This document shows positions 56,201 through 64,000 of a stretch of 64,000 nucleotides of DNA, piece by piece; positions within the stretch are counted from its first letter, which is position 1, and each line of letters opens with the position of its first letter. Location of the stretch: NCBI GenBank assembly GCA_013368315.1, contig JAACJM010000134.1:62001-126000 (forward strand), given 5' to 3'. The stretch is from Tetrapyrgos nigripes. Lineage: Eukaryota; Basidiomycota; Agaricomycetes; Agaricales; Campanellaceae. The position numbers and the translations under genes were made by a program. The notes beneath the pieces were generated by a model. It did not search any database, had not been told where the DNA came from, and saw nothing but the letters and a program-made list of their open reading frames with translations.

Positions 56201-59029
56201 ACCTTCCTGACACCTTCCCAACATCTTTCATGATACCTTCATGATACCTTCAGGACACCTTCACAATACCTTCACAATACCTTCATGACACCTTCAGGAC
56301 ACCTTCCCGACATCTTCTGACACCTTCATGATACATACCTTCATGTCAACTGAAGATGTCATGAAGATGTCATGAAGGTGTCGTGAAGGTGTCACAAAGG
56401 TGTCACAAAGGTGTCATGAAGGTGTCGTGAAGGTGTCATGAAGGTGTCGTGAAGATGTCATGAAGGTGTCGTGAAGGTGTCATGAAGGTGTTGCAAAGGT
56501 GTTGCAAAGGTGTTGCAAAGGTGTCATGAAGATGTTGCCGAAGGTGCCGTGAGGGTGTTGCAAAGGTTTGGTGAAGGTATCATGAAGGTATTGGGAAGGT
56601 GTCACGAAGGTATCGTGAAGATGTTGCAAAGGTATCAGGAAGGTGTTGTGAAGTTATCATGAAGGTGTCATGAAGATGTCATGAAGGTGTGGTGAAGGGG
56701 TCGCGAAGGTGTCAGAAAGGTATCGGAAAGGTGTTGTGAAGACGTCGTGAAGGTGTGGTGAAGGGGTGTCATGGTCATGGAGGTAGTGTGAAGGTGTTGT
56801 GAAGGTATCGGGAAGGTGTCATGAAGATGTCGTGAAGGTGTCGTGAGGGTGTTCCAAAGGTTTGGTGAAGGTAGCATGAAGGTATTAGGAAGGTGTCATG
56901 AAGGTATCATGAAGATGTTGCAAAGGTATCGGGAAGGTGTTGCAAAGGTATTGTGAAGGTGTCATGAAGATGTCATGAAGGTGTCATGAAGGGGTTGCAA
57001 AGGTGTTGAAAAGGTGTCGTGAAGGTATCGCAAAGGTGTCATAAAGATGTCGCTGAAGGTATTGTGAATTACGAAGATGTCAGGAAGGTATCAGGAAGGT
57101 GTCATGAAGGTGTCGTGAAGGTATCCTGAAGGTATGGGGAAGGTGTTGTGAAGGTATGGGGAAGGTGTTGTGAAGGCGTTGGGAAGGTGTCTGAAGGTAT
57201 TGTGAAGGTGTCATGAAGATGTCGTGAAGGTGTGGTGAAGGAGTGTCATGAAGATGCCGTGAAGGGGTCGTCAAGGTGTCATAAAGATATCATGCAGGTG
57301 TCATGAAGGTGTTGCAAAGGTTTTGTGAAGGTGTCATGAAGGTATTGGGTAGGTGTCATGAAGGTATCATGAAGGTCTTATGAAGATGTCACAAAGGTAT
57401 CGTGAAAGTGGCATGAAGGTGTCATGAAGGTGTTGCAAAGGTTTTCTGAAGGTATCATGAAGGTAGCGTGAAGGTGTCGTGAAGGGGTTGCAAAGGTGTC
57501 ATGAAGATGTCATGAAGGTGTCATGAAGGTGTTGCAAAGAAGGTATTGTGAAGGTGTTATGAAGATGTCACAAAGGTATTGTGAAGGTGTCGCAAAGGTG
57601 TCGCAAAGGTGTTGTGAAGGGGTCAGGAAGGTGCCATGAAAGGTGTTGCAAAGGTTTTCTGAAGGTGTCATGAATGTAGCGTGAAGGTGTCATGAAGGGG
57701 TTGCAAAGGTGTCATGAAGATGTCATGAAGGTGTCATGAAGGTGTTGCAAAGAAGGTATTGTGAAGGTGTTATGAAGATGTCACGAAGGTATTGTGAAGG
57801 TGTCACAAAGGTGTCGCAAAGGTGTTTTGAAGGGGTCAGAAAGGTGCCATGAAGATGTCGTGAAGGTGTCGTGAAGGTGTTGCAAAGGTTGCGTGAAGGT
57901 GTTCTGAAGGCGTCCTGAAGGTGTGGTGAAGGGGTGTCATGGTGAAGGTGTTGCGAAGATGTCGTGAAGGTATCGTGAAGGTGCTGTGAAGATACCTTTT
58001 TGCTACCAACATCTTCATGACACCTTCACGATACCTTCATGATACCTTCCCAATTACTTCCCGATACCTTCATGACACCTTCACAAAACCTTTATGACAT
58101 CTTTATAACACCTTCGTGACCCCTTCACGACACCTTCATGACACCTTCACTACACTTTCACCACACCTTCATGACATCCTCATGACACCTTCATGATACC
58201 TTCACAACACCTTACCTTCATGACACCTTCATGATACCTTCACAACACCTTCCCAATACCTTTGCAAAACCTTCACAATACCTTCCCAACACCTTCATGA
58301 CACCTTTGTGACACCTTTGTGACACCTTCACGACACCTTCACAACATATTCATGACACCTTCACAATACCTTCAGACACCTTCCCAACACGACACCTTCA
58401 TGATACCTTCATGACACCTTCAGGAAACATTCCCACCACCTTCACAATACCTTCATGACATCTTCACCACACCTTCACTACACCTGCACAACACCTTCCT
58501 GACACTTCCCCAACATCTTTCATGATACCTTCATGATACCTTCAGGACACCTTCACAATACCTTCACAATACCTTCATGACACCTTCAGGACACCTTCCC
58601 AACATCCTCTGACACCTTCATGATACATACCTTCATGACAACTTCACGAAACCTTTGCGACACTTTCATGACACCTTTGTGACAATACCTTTGCGACATC
58701 TTCATAACACCTTCCCGATACCTTCATGACACATTCACAAAACCTTTGCAACACCTTCATGACACCTTCATGACATCTTTATGACACCTTCACGACCCCT
58801 TCATGACACCTTTGTGACACCTTTGTGACCCCTTCACGACATCTTCATGACACTCCTTCACCACACTTTCACGACATCTTCATGACACCTTCACAATACC
58901 TTTTCAACACCTTCACCACACCTTCATGACATCTTCATAACACCTTCCCATTACCTTCACAACACCTTCCTGATACCTTCACAACACCTTCCCAATACCT
59001 TCACAACACCTTCCCAATACCTTCACAAC

Positions 59030-59537
59030 TAGTCTGGTAGTTAACTTACAGGGCATGGCGCCTGCAAAAAGTTATTCCATAATCAGTGTCGGCACCTCAA
59101 TGGCATGGACATTTTCCACTCAAATTCAAGCATTTATTTACCAATGTATTAAGACCACTTTTCACAATATACCTATAAATTTTTAGTGCTAAAAATGCAG
59201 TGGAAATGGCACTTACTGATACGAAAAAAGTAGCAGCCAAAAACTTCACCCGGAAGTGGCTATGCACTCGCAGAAATGAACTTTGCTTCATATTGCAGGC
59301 TCTGCTTCATTTTTGGTCACGATTTTTGGTAGTTATACTTAGATACATCTGTAGGTAAGGTATATGAAATAAAACTTACCTAATTGCAAGAGAAGTTCAA
59401 AAAAAAAGTTACCAAAAGCTTCATGAGAATTAAATATGATTAGCTAATAATTTTTTGTGGGTGCACGCTCTAATAGATTACCACCAGACTACATACACAC
59501 GACTATCTGTGTATCATCAGTCTGGTTCTCAAGACTA
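59030..59537. mobile_element. Insertion of about 504 bp within the satellite
   Basis: The satellite stops at 'ccttcacaacTA' and resumes at 'TActtcacaacacc'. The inserted sequence (59032-59535) is AT-rich and unrelated, begins GTCTGG and ends AGAC, so only a very short terminal match exists. Flanking TA would fit a Tc1/mariner-type MITE. No transposase is encoded. Confidence 0.4.
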
Positions 59538-59826
59538 CTTCACAACACCTTCCCAATACCTTTGCGACACCTTCACGATACCTGCACCACACCTTTCCAA
59601 TACCTTCACTTCACAAAGCCTTTGCAACACCTTTATGACACCTTCCCAATACCTTCCCGACATCTTCCCAATACCTTCACAACACCTTCCCAATACCTTC
59701 ACAACACCTTCCCAATACCTTCATGATACCTTCACAACATCTTCATAACACCTTCACAACATCTTCATGACACCTTCACAACATCTTCATGACACCTTCA
59801 CAACATCTTCATGACACCTTCACAAT
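59538..59826. repeat. Satellite continuation (ACACCTTC orientation)
   Basis: Same 11-bp unit as before the insertion ('cttcacaacacc', 'ttcccaataccttcacaaca'). The array ends here. Confidence 0.85.
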
Positions 59827-60841
59827 ACCAAGAACACAACCTGAAGCTTTGTGTACCCTTCATTCACTCTGCTCTGATCATACAAAGAAGTGACTAACAT
59901 GTTACTGTCCAGGCCTTGGTCTTCCTCTGTGAATTCATCCTGGGCAACAATAAAACTGGCAATGTCGTGGGTGGGGAAGTTGCTTCTCTCAGTGCAGACA
60001 TCTTCCCTGGGATTAACTCCATATTGTACAGTACTGGTCCTCAAGCGACAACACCAGTGAGACATGGGCTTTGTGGAGTAGTTTCTTGGCTACTGCTACT
60101 AATGCATTACCACCTTTCTCTGACAATAGTGGGAATGGTGGTAACAATAGAGGAGACACCAACAGAGGCCATATACTGCATGCCAGCAGTTTCCTTGAGT
60201 TGGGGAATGGTGTGGGCCAGGTAGAACAGGGGGTTCATGACTGAGAGGTTTTAACACTACGAAGATTGTGTTGTGCAGATTATACCTATGTATGTGTCTA
60301 CATTGTATATATGAATATGGATCTGAGCAGGATATACATGTGTCTCTAGAGTCACTTGTGTCCAGTTGCCTTCATTGGACCAAAAGCTCCTGTACCCTAT
60401 GGAAAGCCTACTGACCTCCACTCTTGTCCCAGAGACATCATTCACTCCCTTCTCGATCAGGGTTCTCAGATCACTGTCTATCACAGTCTTTAATGGCACA
60501 ACCCAGTGGAGGAGTTTCTTCAAGTGATTTTGGGGCTATGTCTTTTCGAAGTACTTCTTGATGGCCAACGAGTAATCCAGACTACTCCAGTTGAGACTGT
60601 ACAAATGGTCTAATATGGGCCATAGGATGGAGAGCATTGTGAGAGGTTTGGCTTTCATCGAGTAATTCTTGGGCCAGAAATCTTCAGCCATGAGTTTTAT
60701 GCGTTCACATGCAGACTCATCGGTCCATCTCATCTCCAGGAAACAGTTATCCTTTTGGCAACAAATCTTTTCCTGTTCTATGGTGGCATGAAGCCATACC
60801 TTCATGTTGTCAGCTGCTCCCCATGAAGAAGACAATTCCAT
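59820..60841 (-). pseudogene. Unrecognised gene remnant
   Basis: Starting at 60841 the frame reads MELSSSWGAADNMKVWLHAT, then DESACERIKLMAEDFWPKNY, then SLAIKKYFEKT. A TAG follows, but the frame continues PQNHLKKLLHWVVPLKTVID and GVNDVSGTRVEVS before a probable intron. Further left are MNPLFYLAHTIPQLKETAGM and, in another frame, FPTHDIASFIVAQDEFTEED. The composition is that of a former gene with nonsense and frame changes. I do not recognise the family; it could be transposon cargo. Confidence 0.4.
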
Positions 60842-61316
60842 TGGAGTAGCCTAGGACTACGACTTGAGCAGGATGCCAGAACAAACCAAACTGGATAAAG
60901 CATAACTACTGTATATAGCTCAGGAAACTCTGCCTGAATACCAGAGTAGGGATGCCGATATCACTACTTCACTGTTGCCCATTGTTGTTTCTTCTGGTCT
61001 ATCTCTGCTCTGAATGTGTTCAATTCATTTCTCATTGACACTGTCTGCCCTTTAGCACCTTGTAACTCCTGCTGTAGTTCCATCACTTGGGATTGAAACT
61101 GTTCTGTCCTCTTCTGGAACTGCACTCATTCTCCTCCATTGCAGCCAGGCAAGAATCGGCGAGATGTCTAAAGTCTTCTCTTTCCTGGTGAGTTTCCGTG
61201 TGCCAGGATTTCTCGTTTTTGAGCTAAGTCGTCAACCTCTTGATCTCTTCCAGATAAGAATCAGCGAGACACCTAAGATCATCCCTTTCCTGATGGGTCT
61301 CCGCGTGCTGAGATTT
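60842..61316 (-). pseudogene. Coiled-coil protein fragment
   Basis: The minus strand encodes KSQHAETHQERDDLRCLADS, then after an in-frame stop a near copy (KSWHTETHQEREDFRHLADS), then a heptad-rich stretch with QFQSQVMELQQELQGAKGQ and EIDQKKQQWATVK. Two direct 66-bp copies are visible in the DNA (61165-61310). No catalytic domain, no identity. Confidence 0.4.
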
Positions 61317-61968
61317 CTAGTGAAAAGCAGGGGTTCAGGGGGTCATGGGAGGGTTGTGGGTAGGGGTCTTGCAGGTAGGGGTATGGGTCTGGATTTCAAA
61401 ACCTGTGCTGACCCATACCCGTAGAGCAGACCCGCCATACCCACCATCCAGAATATTTTAGCAGTAGTTGGGATACATTTCGTTAATAAATTTGAATGAC
61501 GCATTAACTGTGGCTGAACACTTGTGCACTGAACAATCACTTCATCTTATCAATAAAAATAATATTTCAGAGTAAGTATGTAGCACCAACTAAATATATA
61601 CTGTTTCTTTTTGACTGTAAGTTCAGAGGGGTCAGACCGTTAAATTTTGGGTCAGGTTCAAGCATAGATGTTACCCGTTATGGGTTACATATATAGTAGT
61701 AGTGGCAAGGCAGGCCTTTAGAAAAATCATTACCTGTTACGCGTTACAAAGATACAGTGGGGCTCAGTTCAGTGATTGCTGTTACCTGTTACGGAACTTA
61801 CTACATACATGCTTAGGGAGCAGGGGTTACTCCCCACAGGTACCAACCCGTACCTGTACCTGCCAAACCCCCCAAAAACCTGTACCTCTCCGCCAGGTAC
61901 AGGTTTCCACAGGTAGGGGTACAGGTCTGGCCAAAAAATACCCACAGTATACCCCTGCAGTTCACTAG
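61317..61968. mobile_element. hAT-like non-autonomous element (MITE)
   Basis: The ends CTAGTGAAaaGCAGGGGT (61317) and ACCCCTGCagTTCACTAG (61968) are imperfect inverted repeats. Subterminal regions are dense in 'gggtat', 'caggta' and 'acccgt' motifs. No coding sequence and no convincing 8-bp duplication. Confidence 0.5.
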
Positions 61969-62034
61969 AGACTTCTCATTTGCCAGCTCGTTCATCAGCC
62001 TCTTGGTGTAAGGGCAACTCCACACAGACTAAGA

Positions 62035-62300
62035 CATAGGCTTGCAAAGCGAGACAAAAGGCTCACGAAGCAAGTGTAGTGGCTCAAGAGGCCAACCAAA
62101 AGGCTCACGAGGCAAGGAAAGGGCTCAAGAGGCAAGACGAAAGGCTTGCGAGGTACAACAAGGGCTCGAGAGGTAAGACGAAAGGCTCGTGAGGTGACAC
62201 AAAGGCTGCAAGAGGAGATCCAAAGAGATATATTTGCTTCTAGAAGTGGAGACATGGCTAGCTAACACACCTGCAGGAGGAGATCCAAAGAGAAAAGCTC
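62035..62300. repeat. Degenerate minisatellite of about 20-22 bp
   Basis: 'aaggctcacgaggcaa', 'gggctcaagaggcaagacga' and 'aaggctcgtgaggt' recur about nine times. A related 'gaggagatccaaagaga' direct pair sits at 62212 and 62276. Confidence 0.65.
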
Positions 62301-62389
62301 AAAGGACATCCTACTGCATGGTGCGATGTATATCTACAGTATGTAGCTTGGGAACATGTTACATAAACTGTACAGTAAGTCATGCCAGT

Positions 62390-62480
62390 GCTCGTGAGGT
62401 CATGCCGATGCCTCACGAAGCCATGTGAGGTTATGCTGATGCCTCATGAAGCCACATGAGCACTTCGCGAAGGCATCAGA
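62390..62480. repeat. Short tandem repeat 'gatgcctcacgaagcca'
   Basis: Units 'tgccgatgcctcacgaagcc', 'gctgatgcctcatgaagcc' and 'gcacttcgcgaaggcatc' repeat about every 30 bp. Confidence 0.5.
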
Positions 62481-62585
62481 TGACCTCACAAACGTGTCCA
62501 GACACATAAAGAAAGGAGTAGACATAACACAAACATACCAGTGCAACTAAGGGCTCTAGAGGCAGTATGAAGGTTAGCTAGGTGT

Positions 62586-63381
62586 TCAAGAAGGTGATAT
62601 AAGCAATGAGGACCATGATAAATAAAGTAAAAAGAGGAAAGGAAGAGGAAATAGAAGTGTCCCCTTACACTCGGTCTCTTTGCTGTATTCCCTTGTCAGC
62701 TTCTCCTGTTCATTATATCTCATAGTCTGCTTTTTAATCTCTTCGCCATGTCTCTTTGTCAGCCCCTCAATCTCTTCATCACATTCCATCCTCATCTTCT
62801 GTATCTCGTTGATACATTGAGAAGTCGTCTTATCCATCTTCGCCTTCGTCTCCTCCAATTCTTGTCTGCGTAACTGGAGAGCTGATCCCATACAACTTCT
62901 GAGTGCTGCTCCATTTGTCTTATCTCTGCGAGATGCTGTCTCCTTTGCTCATTCAGCTGTCTGACACGGGTCTGCTCCAATTCATCTACTAGTTTCTTCC
63001 TCATTTCGTGAAAACTACTGTCCTTGTCTTTCAATCAGGGTTGGGCACAACCAGGTCAATGACTAAAAACTGGAAGTCTGAACTGGAGTCTAGACCCAGT
63101 CAATGCCGGTCTATACCACAGTTGTCAGAAATAGCTGAGCAATATTCCCATGAGTATCCAAACTTGTCAGGCAGCGGCATGCTCTGGCAAGCCACTGTCG
63201 ACTGCTGTTGACTGACCAGCAACAGCAAGTCAAGACCATAATCCATAGTTGCGCATTGACTGCCCATCCCTGCGTTCAATGCCTGCTCAAGCCAGCGATT
63301 CTGTTGTCGGACTGACAGCAATTCTTGGCAATGTTGAGAGGCAGTTGCAGTGGCATATGCATTGTAGATTTTGCTAGACAT
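62586..63381 (-). pseudogene. Coiled-coil protein remnant
   Basis: From 63381: SKIYNAYATATASQHCQELL, then from 63034 EMRKKLVDELEQTRVRQLNE, RRQHLAEIRQMEQHSE and, in another frame, QLRRQELEETKAKMDKTTSQ, EIQKMRMECDEEIEGLTKRH. The charged heptad pattern predicts a long coiled coil. At least one frame change and a likely short intron separate the parts. No family assigned. It resembles the fragment at 60842-61316, and both may come from one gene. Confidence 0.4.
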
Positions 63382-63420
63382 GTCCAGAGTAAGAGATGAT
63401 CAGGGTCACTGTACTTTTGT

Positions 63421-63711
63421 TTAAAAAAGTAAGCAGGGCAGATACAGGATCATGGAATGTACTTTGACCATTTCTTCTTGTTTATATCTGTTAGTACCCT
63501 CATCATCTTGAACCAAAGTCTCGCCCTCATCCCAATGTCTGTTCTCACAATCACTGAGGTCTGGAAGTGAAGAAGGAGGAGCATGATTATGGTTACATTT
63601 CACGTTGTTTCTGAAATATAAATATAGAAGAAGGGATAGGATGAAAAGGGAGAGGAGATCCAAGTTGGTGCCAACCATTGAGGTGATAGTTCGTGAAAGA
63701 GAACGAGTCAA
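63421..63711 (-). CDS. Small hypothetical protein with one membrane segment (doubtful)
   Basis: 96 codons with a hydrophobic run LDLLSLFILSLLLYLYF after a short basic N-terminus, then a soluble acidic part. No homologous family recognised; it could be spurious. Confidence 0.25.
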   Translation of the reverse strand: MTRSLSRTITSMVGTNLDLLSLFILSLLLYLYFRNNVKCNHNHAPPSSLPDLSDCENRHWDEGETLVQDDEGTNRYKQEEMVKVHSMILYLPCLLF

Positions 63712-64000
63712 AGCATGTCTGCATGTCTATAACTCTCACAGGATCACACGATGCCACCTGCTGGGTCCTACTGTCCTAGGGGTTACTTGATGTGACTCTA
63801 TCATATGCTTGGCAAGCGGCATTCTCCTCATTGCCATTTCTCACAATGCAAAGGCCCCACTCAAAGCTTCGCAGACTTCACGACTGTCTTGACTATGCTC
63901 TTCTCAGATTCTCAGACCTCACAAAGTGCAGACTTGTTTGCAACTCCAGGTTTGGACTTATCTATGCCTGGACAACCTTCTTACTCCACTCCCCCTCCCC
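63712..64000. other. Nothing recognised
   Basis: No coding, RNA or repeat feature could be supported up to the window end. Confidence 0.4.

Larger units (their letters stand above)
44905..59029. repeat. 14-kb satellite of an 11-bp unit with alternating arm orientation
   Basis: The basic unit is GAAGGTGTCRT, most regular at 45000-45290, with variants such as GAAGGTATTGT and CAAAGGTGTTG. Arms reading GAAGGTGT on + occupy about 44905-46542, 47190-48575, 49380-50036, 50850-52675, 53460-55525 and 56350-57990. Arms reading ACACCTTC fill the gaps and the end (to 59029). Higher-order units of about 1.5-2.9 kb repeat with the same internal landmarks. Because 11 bp x 3 = 33 bp, open frames encode an 11-residue period (TPSRHLHDTFT); I treat these as by-products of the repeat. 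Confidence 0.95.

Noticed and set aside
45048..59748. Many 60-115-codon frames with HLHDTF repeats
   Set aside because: An 11-bp repeat without stops gives an 11-residue period in any open frame; no start context or splice pattern supports genes.
44905..59826. CRISPR array
   Set aside because: The unit is 11 bp, there are no unique spacers of uniform length, and the window is eukaryotic.
62234..62428. Small plus-strand ORF after the minisatellite
   Set aside because: Short, repeat-derived and without any recognisable feature.

Overview
The window looks like nuclear DNA from a basidiomycete fungus, most probably an Agaricomycete. Introns are short (about 53-76 nt, GT...AG). Recognisable families include a DUF6535 domain, an Agaricomycete-type kelch protein, a tnp2 (CACTA/EnSpm-like) transposase, HET and RGS proteins, FKS1 glucan synthase and a DUG2-like peptidase. 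The window is dominated by repeats and transposons. Most genes are partial or broken, as expected for a heterochromatic or accessory region. No bacterial, organellar or viral segment was seen.

Layout. 1-1.85 kb: an element with inverted arms of about 600 bp. 2.4-4.1 kb: the 3' end of a Ty3/gypsy chromovirus (chromodomain, polypurine tract, LTR) next to a Helitron-like helicase fragment. 4.1-6.65 kb: a 22-bp minisatellite, first as a plain array and then as a perfect-TIR palindromic element. 6.8-10.9 kb: an unknown pseudogene and a hAT transposase pseudogene split by a solo LTR with a 5-bp target duplication. 11.8-14.4 kb: a dispersed repeat carrying a T5orf172 (GIY-YIG-like) gene, then a kelch gene split by a DUF6535-bearing insertion. 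15.2-18.4 kb: a degenerate tnp2 transposase. 18.6-22.6 kb: an F-box/LRR pseudogene, two tRNA-like sequences and a fold-back repeat. 22.7-28.2 kb: two convergent multi-exon uncharacterised fungal genes with disabling mutations. 28.4-31.2 kb: truncated pieces of DUG2, RGS and FKS1. 31.2-32.2 kb: a second, inverted copy of the T5orf172 repeat.

32.5-41.2 kb: a HET-domain gene whose N-terminus is made of tandemly duplicated, frame-preserving small exons. Exon 4 is split by a complete, apparently young Ty1/copia retrotransposon (33048-40137, no difference seen between the LTRs, TSD ACGTC, single 1975-codon gag-pol). 42.3-43.8 kb: a Tc1/mariner element with an intact DD34E transposase. 43.8-44.9 kb: tandem repeats of about 290 bp. 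44.9-59.8 kb: a satellite of about 14 kb built on an 11-bp unit, whose arms flip orientation 11 times at two conserved turn sequences. 59.8-64 kb: decayed coding fragments, coiled-coil ORFs, a hAT-like MITE and minisatellites.

The genes do not form a pathway. They are insertions, captured or translocated host fragments, and satellites. The most unusual structures are the exon-duplication HET gene caught with a copia insertion, the orientation-switching 11-bp satellite, the symmetric 22-bp palindromic element, and the cluster of host gene fragments bounded by inverted T5orf172 repeats.
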